NCBI GenBank assembly: GCA_026707445.1
Contig: JAPOWV010000013.1
Span: 124,001-188,000, forward strand
Length of the DNA stretch: 64,000 nucleotides
Reading direction: 5' to 3'
DNA from: Gammaproteobacteria bacterium
GTDB lineage: Bacteria > Pseudomonadota > Gammaproteobacteria > Steroidobacterales > Foliamicaceae
Positions 35,166 to 44,096 of the stretch are shown here, in pieces (the stretch's first letter is position 1; every line of letters starts with the position of its first letter). Position numbers and translations under genes: made by a program. Under the pieces are notes generated by a model. That model ran no database searches and was not told where the DNA came from. It saw only the letters and a list, made by a program, of their open reading frames with translations.

Positions 35166-36425
35166 TCAGGACGCAGCTTCGAGCTGTTCTTCGGTCGCGT
35201 AGTTGCTGATCTGCCAGGCGGAGATCATCGGCATGCTGCGGAACATCACCAGGACCAGGAAGAACCAGGAGGCCAGCGCGGAAATCGCAATCAGCCATTC
35301 CCTGACATCGGCGAACGGCACATGCGCCGGTTCCAGTATCGGCATGACGTTGAGATAGCGGTTGATCCAGAAACCCACCACGATAAACCCGGACAGCACC
35401 AGCATGGCCGGCCAGGTACGCTTGACCCAGGCGGCGATTCCGCACAGCAGGGGTATGAAGAACATGCCGCTGACCATGGCCCAGAAATAGGGCTGGTAGT
35501 GCCCGTACATCTGGAGCGAGACCACCCCGTACTCGTAATCGAGGTTGCCGAACCAGGACACGAAGAACTGGGCCCAGAACATGTAGAGCCACAACAGGCT
35601 GAAGGACGTGATCAGGATGCCCATCTGCTTGAGACGGCCCGCGTCGAACCACTCCTTCAGGCCCTCGCAACGCCACAGCACCGCGCTCATCAGGAGGACC
35701 GCCGCCGCCCCGGCCAGGTTGATGCCCTGGATGTAGTAGAGGGGGTAAACGCTGCTGTGGTAGTGCGAGATCAGCGTCATCCCGAAGTCCCAGGCGATGA
35801 ATGAGTTCGACATGACGTAGAAGAAGAGAATGAAGAAGGACGAGAAATACAGGCGCCGCTGCAGCGTAAACGTGTCTACCCGCCCGCGCCAGGACGCCAG
35901 CCACCGCCAGCAGACGCGGCACACGGGGTTGCCGCTATCGGCCAGCTCGTCGCGGGTATCCGGCAGCAGGCCCCAGAGGAAATACAGCACGGACAGGCCG
36001 TAGAAGGCCGCCAGCGCCACGAGGTTGCGCCACAGCAGCAGGTTCTCGTTCAGCCACGGACTCAGGTGCCCGTGGTCGCCCTCCTGCAGCCAGTAGAACA
36101 GGGACTCGCGCCCGCAGGAGAAGATCAGCGCGAAGCCGATAAAGGCGAACGGCAAGAACGCCAGCGTCATCACTTCGCCGAGCCGGTAGAAGACCCCCGA
36201 GAATTCCGCCTTGCACAGACGCATGACCGCGGTAAAACAGATGCCCGCCTGGCTCAGCCCCAGCACGAACATCCACGTGACCAGCGCGAATCCCCAGGGA
36301 AAATCGCCGTCGGCGCCGTCCATCCAGAGCAATGCGAAGGAAACGGCCGCAATGCCCGCGAGAAAACCGATCGTCGCCATGAACGCCTTAGCGCCCAGCG
36401 CACCGGTGCCGGCGTTGACGCTCAT
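35166..36425 (-). CDS. actF: Alternative complex III subunit ActF (quinone-binding membrane protein)
   Basis: This 419-aa protein has about ten membrane helices. It is the last gene of the alternative complex III cluster, where ActF is an NrfD-like ten-helix subunit paired with ActC. ACIII oxidises quinol and passes electrons to a cytochrome c or directly to an oxidase. Typical segments include FSGVFYRLGEVMTLAFLPF and FNISYH-like ISHYHSSVYPLYYIQG. No small ActG follows, as the next gene is convergent. Four-base overlap with actE. Confidence 0.82.
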   Translation of the reverse strand: MSVNAGTGALGAKAFMATIGFLAGIAAVSFALLWMDGADGDFPWGFALVTWMFVLGLSQAGICFTAVMRLCKAEFSGVFYRLGEVMTLAFLPFAFIGFALIFSCGRESLFYWLQEGDHGHLSPWLNENLLLWRNLVALAAFYGLSVLYFLWGLLPDTRDELADSGNPVCRVCWRWLASWRGRVDTFTLQRRLYFSSFFILFFYVMSNSFIAWDFGMTLISHYHSSVYPLYYIQGINLAGAAAVLLMSAVLWRCEGLKEWFDAGRLKQMGILITSFSLLWLYMFWAQFFVSWFGNLDYEYGVVSLQMYGHYQPYFWAMVSGMFFIPLLCGIAAWVKRTWPAMLVLSGFIVVGFWINRYLNVMPILEPAHVPFADVREWLIAISALASWFFLVLVMFRSMPMISAWQISNYATEEQLEAAS

Positions 36426-36997
36426 TCCGCCGCCGTTTCGCCGCCGGGCTCGGCCTCGGCTGCGTCCGCCACTTTCGCGGCTTCCTCGAGCAGGCCGGTG
36501 CGCAGGTACCGCACGATGCGCCAGCGGTCTTCATGCGACATCGCAAACCGGTAGCTGGGCATGATCACGCCGCCGTGGGTGATCGTGTAGTAGAGCTGGC
36601 CGTCAGTCTGCTGCTGCACGTACGGCAAAGTGAGGTCCATGGGCTGCGGGTTGTACTTGAGTCCCACGCTGCCGTCGCCGGCGCCCGCGACGCCGTGGCA
36701 TACACGGCAGTAAATGTCGTACATCTCCGCCGCCCGACCGTCGTCCGCAACCTCCGCGGCAAGTGGATTGCTCAGTTGCTCTCCCGCCCTCAGCCGCGCC
36801 CGCACCAGTTCCGCAAGATCGGCCGGCCCGTCCAGCTCGCCGCCGTCGGCGGGAACGGATTCCGCCGGCAGCTCCACCGTGGTTTCCTGCGTCTTGACGC
36901 TCACCTGGTCCTTCATATCGTCGTTCCACGGCAACGCCCCGGACACGCCCGGCACGACCAGCGCGGCTGCCAGCAGGGCGAGAGTGATGCGACTCAT
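36422..36997 (-). CDS. actE: Alternative complex III subunit ActE (monoheme cytochrome c)
   Basis: This 191-aa protein has a signal peptide (ITLALLAAALVVPGVSGA) and one heme c motif, CRVCHG, near residue 100, with a likely distal Met in GGVIMPSYRF. ActE is the mobile-facing monoheme cytochrome that receives electrons from ActA in ACIII. The start is ATG 36997, which gives the signal peptide and a four-base overlap with actD. Its C-terminus is rich in Ala/Glu and likely disordered. Confidence 0.85.
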   Translation of the reverse strand: MSRITLALLAAALVVPGVSGALPWNDDMKDQVSVKTQETTVELPAESVPADGGELDGPADLAELVRARLRAGEQLSNPLAAEVADDGRAAEMYDIYCRVCHGVAGAGDGSVGLKYNPQPMDLTLPYVQQQTDGQLYYTITHGGVIMPSYRFAMSHEDRWRIVRYLRTGLLEEAAKVADAAEAEPGGETAAE

Positions 36998-37488
36998 TCC
37001 GACTCCTCCCGCTCGATCGACTCCGCACCCGCGGCGCGCAGGATCTCTTCGGCATCGGACGCGCCTGGCCCGGCAACCGAAATCACGAAGCGGTCCACAT
37101 TGCTGGACGCGCGGTACGTGCGGTCCCGCCACGCCGGCAAGCGCGCCACCACGAAGAAGCCCAGCAGCGTCATCAGCGTGCCCAGCAGGATCGTGCTCTC
37201 GTAGGTAATCAGCAGATACGGAGGCAGCGTGATCACGGGCCGGCCCGCGGTGGGCAGGATGAAGCGCGTCGCGGTCCACACGCACAGCGTAAATCCGCCG
37301 ATCGCGCCCAGGATGCCCCCGAGCAGCGTGAACACCCGCACCATGGACTTGCCCAGCCCCAGCGCCTCGTCGGCACCGTGCAGCGGGATCGGAGAATACA
37401 GATCCACTCCGTCAACGCCATTCTCGCGCAGGGCCCGGGCGGCATCCAGCGCGGCGTCCTCGTGCGCGAAGGAGGCCAGAAGCGTCAT
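36994..37488 (-). CDS. actD: Alternative complex III subunit ActD (DUF3341)
   Basis: This 164-aa protein has an N-terminal soluble alpha/beta region (LLASFAHEDAALDAARALRENGVDGVDLYSPIPLHG) and two membrane helices (GGILGAIGGFTLCVWT and LGTLMTLLGFFVVARLP). This is the DUF3341 layout of ActD, which binds the ActC/ActF membrane part of the complex. Four-base overlaps with actC and actE. Confidence 0.87.
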   Translation of the reverse strand: MTLLASFAHEDAALDAARALRENGVDGVDLYSPIPLHGADEALGLGKSMVRVFTLLGGILGAIGGFTLCVWTATRFILPTAGRPVITLPPYLLITYESTILLGTLMTLLGFFVVARLPAWRDRTYRASSNVDRFVISVAGPGASDAEEILRAAGAESIEREESE

Positions 37489-38843
37489 GTGTGGGCCTCC
37501 CTCCTGCGCAACGGGTTGAGCGTCTCCTTGACCTCGTAGATCGAAACGGCCGGGAATATCTTCACGAACAACAGGAACAGCGTCGTGAAGATGGCAAACG
37601 AGCCGACCGTGATGGAAATCTCGACCAGGCTCGGGAAGTAGGTTCCGAACACGTCGGGCAGGAACTTGCGCGGCAGCGAACTGGCGACGATGACGAAGCG
37701 CTCCGTCAGCATGCCGATGTTGATCAGGATGGAGATCACCAGCATCAGGTTCCAGTTGGTGCGGATGCGGCGCGAGAACAGCACCAGCGGGACCACCGCG
37801 CAGAACAGGATCATCTCCCAGTACAGCCACCAGAACGGGCCTTCCCAGATCCTGTAGAGGATTGCCTCGTATTCGAAGCTCGTGCCGCTGTACCAGCCAC
37901 TGAAGTTCTCGCAGATGTTGATGTACGTCCAGATGAGCGAAAGCACCAGCAGCAGCTTGGACAGGTTGTCGATGTGCAGTTGCCCGATGTAGCGCCCGAA
38001 GCCCATGAATTTGCGCAACATCCACATTACGGTCACGATCCCGGCCGTGCCCGAGTAGATCGCCCCGCAGACGAAATAGGGCGCGAAAATGGTGTGGTGC
38101 AGGCCGGGAACCGTGGACATCGCGAAGTCCCAGGACACGATTGAGTGCACCGAAACCGCCAGAGGGATCACGAGCACGGCGAAAAAGGTGTAGGCCCAGC
38201 CCAGCGTGTGCCACTCATGGGCCGTGCCGCGCCAGCCGAAGCACATGACCGCGTAAATCCTTCTGCGCAACCCGGTGGAGCGGTCGCGCACCGCGGCGAA
38301 GTCCGGCAGCGATCCCATGTAGATGAACACGCTGCTGGCCGTCAGGTAGGTCAGGATCGCCATCACGTCGAACATCAGCGGCGAGCGGAAGTTCGGCCAC
38401 AGCTCCATCGGGTTGGGGAAGGGGAAGGTCCAGTGCACGAACCACACCCGCCCCACGTGCACCATCACGAACATGGCCGCGGTCATCAGCGAGAACAGCG
38501 TCATCGCCTCCGCGCTCCGGTAGATCGACTTGCGCCAGTCCGACTGCGTGATATGCAGCACCGCGGACAGCAGGGTTCCCGAGTGGCTCAGCCCGATCCA
38601 GAAGATGAAGTTGGACAGGTAGGTGCCCCACATCGCGTTGCGGTTCATGCCCGCGGCGCCCACGCCCACGATAATCTGGTAAATCCACGGCGCGACAAAG
38701 AACAGCAACGCCGTGCCGGCGGATATGCCGAGCGTCACCCAGTAGCGCCAGGTGGTGGTGGTCAGCGCGTTGATGACGTCGTTGTTGACCTCCGAGTAAC
38801 TCGGCTGGCCGTGGTCGAACATCAGTTCCCGGGTTGCCGACAT
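37485..38843 (-). CDS. actC: Alternative complex III subunit ActC (NrfD-like, quinol-oxidising)
   Basis: This 452-aa NrfD/PsrC-family integral protein has about ten helices. Conserved segments include GMNRNAMWGTYLSNFIFWIGLSHSGTLLSAVL, DWRKSIYRSAEAMTLFSL and DLSKLLL-like IDNLSKLLLVLSLIWTY. In ACIII, ActC provides a quinol-binding site near the Fe-S subunit. Gap to actB2 is 2 bp, and overlap with actD is four bases. Confidence 0.9.
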   Translation of the reverse strand: MSATRELMFDHGQPSYSEVNNDVINALTTTTWRYWVTLGISAGTALLFFVAPWIYQIIVGVGAAGMNRNAMWGTYLSNFIFWIGLSHSGTLLSAVLHITQSDWRKSIYRSAEAMTLFSLMTAAMFVMVHVGRVWFVHWTFPFPNPMELWPNFRSPLMFDVMAILTYLTASSVFIYMGSLPDFAAVRDRSTGLRRRIYAVMCFGWRGTAHEWHTLGWAYTFFAVLVIPLAVSVHSIVSWDFAMSTVPGLHHTIFAPYFVCGAIYSGTAGIVTVMWMLRKFMGFGRYIGQLHIDNLSKLLLVLSLIWTYINICENFSGWYSGTSFEYEAILYRIWEGPFWWLYWEMILFCAVVPLVLFSRRIRTNWNLMLVISILINIGMLTERFVIVASSLPRKFLPDVFGTYFPSLVEISITVGSFAIFTTLFLLFVKIFPAVSIYEVKETLNPLRRREAHT

Positions 38844-38845
38844 GG

Positions 38846-39694
38846 TCAGGCTACCGCCTCACTCGATTCTTCCGACCACATGACCGGGCTTGCGGCGTGG
38901 CTGTCGGACTCTTCGCCGTGATGGTCGTCATCTTCGTGACCCGCCAGCGGCTCGCGGGCGTTCTTGAGGTAAACGACGCTGGGATGGGTGTTCAGTTCCT
39001 CCAGCACCTTGTAGGCCCGCGGATCCTCGAGCTTGCGCGAAACGGCGCTGTCCGGGTCGTTGCGGTCGCCGAATACGATCGCGTCGGTCGGGCAGGCCTG
39101 GGCGCAGGCCGGCTGGGCCTCGCCGTCGGCCACCCGCCGGTCCTCGTCGCGCGCCAGGTCCTTGGCGCGGTTGATGCGCTGCACGCAGAAGGTGCACTTT
39201 TCCATCACGCCCTTCTCGCGCACGGTCACGTCCGGGTTCAGTTGCTGTTCCAGCGGCTCGTCCCAGGTGTAGGTGAACCAGTTGAAGAAACGCACCTCGT
39301 AGGGGCAGTAGACGGCGCAGGTGCGGGTCCCGATGCAGCGGTTATAGACCTGCGCGTTGAGGCCGTCCTGGTTGTGATAGGTGGCGAACACCGGGCAGGC
39401 GATTTCGCAGGGCGCCTCGTCGCAGTGCTGGCACAGCATCGGGATGAAGTTCAGCCGCGCGTCGGGGTAATCGCCGTCCCAGTAGCGCTCGATGCGCAGC
39501 CACTTCATCTCGCGGCCCTGCCGCATCCGCTTTTCGCCCACGATGGGCAGGTTGTTCTCCGCCTGGCAGGCCACCACGCAGGCCTCGCAGCCGGTACAGC
39601 GGTCCAGGTCCACGGCCATGGTCCAGTGGTATTCGAATTCCGTGTAGTAGCCGGCGGTGCGGTACTCGCGCAGTTTGTCCCTTATCGTGCTCAT
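38846..39694 (-). CDS. Alternative complex III iron-sulfur subunit, separate ActB2 gene
   Basis: This 282-aa protein has four cysteine clusters of the PsrB/NrfC type: CTGCEACVVACQ, CQHCDEAPCEIACP, CIGTRTCAVYCPY and CTFC...CAQACP. They match the C-terminal Fe-S half of ActB. It has no signal peptide of its own and begins MSTIRDKLREYRTAGYYTEFEYHW, a sequence that follows directly after the molybdopterin-type half in fused ActB. Here it is a separate gene starting 4 bp after the stop of the other half, in a different frame. Its export would need the Tat-bearing partner. Confidence 0.85.
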   Translation of the reverse strand: MSTIRDKLREYRTAGYYTEFEYHWTMAVDLDRCTGCEACVVACQAENNLPIVGEKRMRQGREMKWLRIERYWDGDYPDARLNFIPMLCQHCDEAPCEIACPVFATYHNQDGLNAQVYNRCIGTRTCAVYCPYEVRFFNWFTYTWDEPLEQQLNPDVTVREKGVMEKCTFCVQRINRAKDLARDEDRRVADGEAQPACAQACPTDAIVFGDRNDPDSAVSRKLEDPRAYKVLEELNTHPSVVYLKNAREPLAGHEDDDHHGEESDSHAASPVMWSEESSEAVA

Positions 39695-39698
39695 CGTC

Positions 39699-41885
39699 CT
39701 AGTGCTCGTCTTCCGGTCCGAGAATCTGTCTGCCCAGCGTGCGGCTGACGCCGCTGGTCTTCGTCATACGTACGCGCTCACCCGTCTTCCGCAACGCCAC
39801 GCGGGTGGCGGCCCAGGCCAGCGCCCCGGTCTTCCCGTCGCGTTCGGCCGCGAGCAGCGAGGCCGGGTTCACCCCGCGGCCCTGCGCGTAACGGCCATTG
39901 GCCTGGTGCCCCTGCCCCAGCGGCATGGCAATCACATCCGGACGCACGCCCGGATACCGGAGCACCGGCGCGGACACCGTTCCGGCCGGCGAACTTACTT
40001 CCACGACGTCGCCGTCCCTGAGGTTCAGCTCATCCGCCGTAGCCGGGCTCACTTCGACCCAGCTTCCGTAGGCAACGCTGGTCTGCGGGTCCGGCAGTTC
40101 CTGTATCCAGGGCAGCCTGGCGCCCTTGCCTTCACGCAATCCCGGCGTCTGGAAGGGGTGAAGCACGAAGGGATACTCGGATGCATCTCCCGCAAACTGC
40201 GCTTCGGACGGCGCCGCGGGCACCGTTGCCTCGGCCGAGAACTCATCGGCCATCCCTTCCACCAGATCGGCGACCCAGACGCCTTGCTGCTGCACTTGCC
40301 GGAAACCGGCGTCGAAATCGTCCTGAATACCAAGGTTGGTCCATGCAGTCGCCCACTCGGAGCGGGTATAGGCTTCGGCATCCTCATACGGGAGAGCCTC
40401 GGCCAGTGCCCCGCCGGACCGCTGCGCAAGCCGAAGAACGATATCGGTGACGGACAGCGTGTCGTACAGGCGTCTTTGCACCGGCTGCTGCAACGTGACC
40501 GACAACTTCCCGTTTCCGGGAAGCGAAATGTCGTCGTCCCAGGTTTCGAAAAAGGTGTCCGTAGCCAGGATCCAGTCTGCCGCGCTCGCCGTATCGCTGG
40601 GAAAGCTGTCCAGCGCCACAACCAGTTCGGTCCTGTCGAGGGCGCCGCGCAAACCCAGGGAGTGCGGCAGATCGTGCAGCGGGTCCACGCCCGCCACGAT
40701 CACCAGCGACACTTCGCCGTTGGCCGCCTCGGCAACGAATTTCTCGATGTCGCTCAGCGCCGCAAAGCGGGGCGCGTGAGCCAGGTTGGGCCTGACGGTC
40801 GTCCCGGCGGCGCCAAGGATCCGGTTCAGCGCCGCCACGCAGGTCAGCGCTTCGGTCGCGTTCGCTCCGGCGCCCACTGCTCCGCCACCCAGGACCAGGG
40901 GTGTCTTCGCGGCCGCCAACCGATCGGCCAGCGCGCGCAATCGTTCGGCGGGGAGGTCCGCCAGCGCCGCGGCCTCGTCAAGGCTCAAGGCACCGGGCAG
41001 GCCTTCCCAGCCCGCCGGTTCGTCATCCGGACCGGCCCGGCCAAGCAATTCCGCGCCCAGCGCCAGCGCCAGCGCGCCTTCGGTCCCCGGCCGCGCGGGC
41101 AGCCACTCGTCCGCATTGGCTCCGGTCAGCGACATGCGCGGTTCAACCTGAACGAGGTATCCGCGATGGCCGTCGCCGCCCTGGCGAAACTCGCCATAGG
41201 CCTTGGAATAGCCCACCGGCGAGCGCCAGGCGCCGAGGAAGTCGGCGCCAAAGGAAACGACCAGGTCGGCTGATCCGATGTCGTAGTGCGGAAGGCCGCT
41301 GAAGCCGTACATCGCCTTCGCGGCCGCCAGCTCGGTTGCCGGGGTATCCAGGCCGAGACGCAGGACGTTCGCGCCCAACGCTTCGCGGAACTTGTCCAGC
41401 GCCTCCTCGCCGGAACTGAGAAAGCCGCCGGTGAGGATCCAGGTGCGACCGCCCATTCCCGCGGACTGCAACGCCCCCAGGCGCGGCGCAATGGCCTCGA
41501 AGGCCTCCTTCCAGGAAGACTCCACAAAGCCGCCTTCCCCGTCGGAGCGCATGGGCGAGCGTAGCCGGTCGGGGTTGTACAGGGCGTTGAGGCTGGCCTG
41601 ACCCAGCGCGCAGGTGCCGCCCCGGCTGACTGGATGATTGGGGTTGCCCTCGATCTTCTTGGCCCGGCCTTCGCGCACCCGCACCGAAATGCCGCAGCCG
41701 GCCGGGCACATTCGGCACAGGGTTTTGTACCAGGTGTCCATGCCCGGGGAGAAATCCTCGGGCGGAATATGCGTGGACAGCAGCGTTTCCAGCGGCCGCT
41801 GGTTCACCTCGCCCAGCAGAAGGCCGGTCCCGACGCCGACGCCGCCGCCGGCCAGGTACTTGAATATGTCCCTGCGGTTCAGCAT
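39699..41885 (-). CDS. Alternative complex III molybdopterin-like subunit, separate ActB1 gene
   Basis: This 728-aa protein has an N-terminal Tat-type signal (MLNRRDIFKYLAGGGVGVG) and a MopB-superfamily body. The N-terminal cysteine motif CRMCPAGCG with a later GGTCALGQ (CxxCxxxC...C) is kept, so a Fe-S site may be present. In well-studied ACIII, ActB is a single chain with an ActB1 half lacking molybdenum cofactor and an ActB2 Fe-S half. Here these are two genes. Whether this ActB1 binds any cofactor cannot be decided from sequence alone. Located between actA and actB2. Confidence 0.82.
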   Translation of the reverse strand: MLNRRDIFKYLAGGGVGVGTGLLLGEVNQRPLETLLSTHIPPEDFSPGMDTWYKTLCRMCPAGCGISVRVREGRAKKIEGNPNHPVSRGGTCALGQASLNALYNPDRLRSPMRSDGEGGFVESSWKEAFEAIAPRLGALQSAGMGGRTWILTGGFLSSGEEALDKFREALGANVLRLGLDTPATELAAAKAMYGFSGLPHYDIGSADLVVSFGADFLGAWRSPVGYSKAYGEFRQGGDGHRGYLVQVEPRMSLTGANADEWLPARPGTEGALALALGAELLGRAGPDDEPAGWEGLPGALSLDEAAALADLPAERLRALADRLAAAKTPLVLGGGAVGAGANATEALTCVAALNRILGAAGTTVRPNLAHAPRFAALSDIEKFVAEAANGEVSLVIVAGVDPLHDLPHSLGLRGALDRTELVVALDSFPSDTASAADWILATDTFFETWDDDISLPGNGKLSVTLQQPVQRRLYDTLSVTDIVLRLAQRSGGALAEALPYEDAEAYTRSEWATAWTNLGIQDDFDAGFRQVQQQGVWVADLVEGMADEFSAEATVPAAPSEAQFAGDASEYPFVLHPFQTPGLREGKGARLPWIQELPDPQTSVAYGSWVEVSPATADELNLRDGDVVEVSSPAGTVSAPVLRYPGVRPDVIAMPLGQGHQANGRYAQGRGVNPASLLAAERDGKTGALAWAATRVALRKTGERVRMTKTSGVSRTLGRQILGPEDEH

Positions 41886-41889
41886 GGCG

Positions 41890-42447
41890 TCAGTAGTGAC
41901 AGGTCAGGCAATCGCGGCCGTTGGCCACGTCTTCCTCGGTGTGGCAATCGATGCACCAGGGCATGCGAAGGTTCTCGTTCAGATCGACGCGCCGCGTAAC
42001 GCGGACCATTTCCTCCACCGGCCCGTGGCAGGTCTGACACTCGACGCCGCCGCGTATATGCGGCTTGTGCCGGAAATGGACGAAATCGGGAGTGTCGTGG
42101 ACCTTGACCCAGGGAATGCCTTCTCCGCGCTCCCAGTAGTCGAATAGCTTCACCACGTCGGGCGTGTCGCGGACCTCGGTAAGGCCCTTGTGGCAGCCCA
42201 CGCAGGTCTCGACGCTGGGCACCCCTGCCGTCGCCGAACGGCCGGCCCAGGAATGGCAGTACTCGCAGGGAATCTCGTTTTCGCCGGCGTGAACCTCGTG
42301 GCTGAATTCGATCGGCTGGACCGGCGTGTAGTCGTTCAGCATGGCGCCGTGCGCCCAATGTCCGATGTAAGCACCGACAATCGCCAGCACGGCAATAATC
42401 AACCCCTTGATCACCGGCCGCGCGGCTTCGAACACACCAATGGACAC
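41890..42447 (-). CDS. actA: Alternative complex III subunit ActA (pentaheme cytochrome c)
   Basis: This 185-aa protein has one membrane helix (VIKGLIIAVLAIVGAYIG) and five heme c motifs: CEYCH, CVGCH, CQTCH, CIDCH and CLTCH. This is the ActA pattern; it carries electrons from the Fe-S subunit toward ActE. The start is GTG 42447 with GGAG upstream in the message. It is the first gene of the seven-gene operon running down to 35166, with a short divergent region shared with the acyl-activating enzyme gene. Confidence 0.88.
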   Translation of the reverse strand: MSIGVFEAARPVIKGLIIAVLAIVGAYIGHWAHGAMLNDYTPVQPIEFSHEVHAGENEIPCEYCHSWAGRSATAGVPSVETCVGCHKGLTEVRDTPDVVKLFDYWERGEGIPWVKVHDTPDFVHFRHKPHIRGGVECQTCHGPVEEMVRVTRRVDLNENLRMPWCIDCHTEEDVANGRDCLTCHY

Positions 42448-42548
42448 GAACAACTCCAACCCTTGACGGCGCGCGATTATAGACGGTTCCGGCCCGTCTG
42501 CCCACCTTTCCAACCGCAGCGGTTATTCAAGCGCAATGCCTGCTGGCT

Positions 42549-42554
42549 TAAACT
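42549..42554 (+). promoter_or_regulatory. -10-like TAAACT, 6 nt before the acyl-activating enzyme ATG
   Basis: TAAACT, then GCGAAC, then ATG 42561. A weak TTCAAG lies 17 bp upstream at 42526-42531. Fits the same spacing as three other starts in the window. Confidence 0.42.
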
Positions 42555-42560
42555 GCGAAC

Positions 42561-44084
42561 ATGCTGCAACACCGGTTCATCAAAAGCGTCAGGAAACACC
42601 CGAACAAGGTAGCCATCAGGGACAAGGCCATCGACCGGGATGTGACCTATTCACGCGCCCTGCTCGGCGCGCTTGTTCTGGCGCGGCGCTTCCGGAAAAT
42701 GGAGCGGGGACGCATCGGCATCCTGTTGCCCACCTCTTCGGGCAGTGCCCTGGCTGTCGTGGGTGCGCTGATGGGCGGGTTGACACCCGTCATGATCAAC
42801 TATTCAACCGGCGCCGCGAAAAACTGCGAATATGCACAAGCCCAATGTGATTTCCGAACCATCGTCACGGCCCGCGCATTGCTGGAACGCGTCGGCTGTG
42901 AGGAACTGCCGGACATGGTGTTCATGGAGGACATCATGGCCGGACTGGGCCGCTACGAAAAGCTGCTGGCCTATCTCAAGTCCAGGCTGCCGCCGGGCCG
43001 GCTAAAGCGCATTACGGGCAGCGGTGACCTGGACAGTCCCGCCGTAATACTGTTTACCAGCGGTAGTGAGAAAGACCCCAAGTGTGTCCAGCTTACTCAG
43101 CGAAACATTTTGTCCAATATAGATTCGTTCTCCGACATGATGGGCATCCACGAGATGGATCGGATGTTGGCTGTGCTCCCCTGCTTTCACGTGTTTGGCC
43201 TGACAATCCATCTCTGGACCCCCCTGTGTCTGGGTATGACGGCCATTACCTACCCCAACCCTCTCGATTTCAAGGTCATCGCCAGACTCGTCAAGGAAGA
43301 AAAACCCCAGCTGCTTGTCGGCACTCCACTGTTCCTGGAAGGATATGCAAGACAGTCCCGGCCGGGAGATTTCGCCAGTGTGGAACTGGCTGTTGCTGGC
43401 GCCGACAAGTGTCCCGATTCCCTCAGGCGACTCTACCGGGAGAAGCACGAGCTGGATATCCTCGAAGGTTACGGCACCACCGAGACTTCACCCGTTATCT
43501 CGGTGAACCCACGGGGCGGAAATCGCCCCGGCAGCATTGGCGTGCCAATACCGGGCACTCGCGTACGAATCGAGAATATCGACAACGGGGAGGACTGTGC
43601 GCCCGGCGAGACCGGCAAGATCATGGTGAAAGGCGAAGGGGTCATGTCCGGTTACCTGAATGACGTGGCAGAGTCCCATCTGCGATTGAAGTCAGGCTGG
43701 TATGACACCGGTGATCTCGGGGTTCTCGATAAGGATGGTTATCTGTGGCACAAGGGTCGTCTCAAGCGATTCGTGAAGATAGGCGGCGAGATGATCTCCC
43801 TGGTAAACGTGGAAGAGACACTCAAAGCGGTGATCGGCGAAGACGTGGAGTGTTGCGCGGTGGAATTGCCCGACGCCAGGCGAGGTTCACGAATCATTGC
43901 CGTCACCAACAAGCGGATCGATGAACGGGACGTGGCCAGGAAACTCACCGAACAGCTGCCCAACCTGGCGCTGCCGAAAAAATACGTCGTGGTGAAGGAG
44001 TTGCCTGCCATGGGAAGCGGCAAGATTGATTTTCGCACTCTCACCGACATTGTGCGCCGGCAGGAAGACAACTCCCGGAGCTGA
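42561..44084 (+). CDS. AMP-forming acyl-activating enzyme (acyl-CoA/acyl-ACP synthetase type)
   Basis: This 507-aa ANL-family enzyme has the P-loop VILFTSGSEKDPKCVQLT, the GYGTTETSPV motif, SGWYDTGDLGVLD and the C-terminal catalytic Lys in GSGKIDF. It forms an acyl-adenylate and transfers the acyl group to a thiol. The sequence is close in style to the synthetase half of Aas (acyl-ACP synthetase), so fatty acids are the likely substrate. Base composition is visibly less GC-rich than neighbours, for example around 43081-43140, which suggests transfer or different selection. It is divergent from the ACIII operon and convergent with the M24 gene. Confidence 0.85.
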   Translation: MLQHRFIKSVRKHPNKVAIRDKAIDRDVTYSRALLGALVLARRFRKMERGRIGILLPTSSGSALAVVGALMGGLTPVMINYSTGAAKNCEYAQAQCDFRTIVTARALLERVGCEELPDMVFMEDIMAGLGRYEKLLAYLKSRLPPGRLKRITGSGDLDSPAVILFTSGSEKDPKCVQLTQRNILSNIDSFSDMMGIHEMDRMLAVLPCFHVFGLTIHLWTPLCLGMTAITYPNPLDFKVIARLVKEEKPQLLVGTPLFLEGYARQSRPGDFASVELAVAGADKCPDSLRRLYREKHELDILEGYGTTETSPVISVNPRGGNRPGSIGVPIPGTRVRIENIDNGEDCAPGETGKIMVKGEGVMSGYLNDVAESHLRLKSGWYDTGDLGVLDKDGYLWHKGRLKRFVKIGGEMISLVNVEETLKAVIGEDVECCAVELPDARRGSRIIAVTNKRIDERDVARKLTEQLPNLALPKKYVVVKELPAMGSGKIDFRTLTDIVRRQEDNSRS

Positions 44085-44096
44085 TTCCCCGGATTG

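Noticed and set aside
39690-39705. ActB split caused by a simple frameshift
   Set aside because: Both pieces have natural-looking ends and a new ATG with its own context, so I treat the split as real, although a sequencing error cannot be excluded from this sequence alone.
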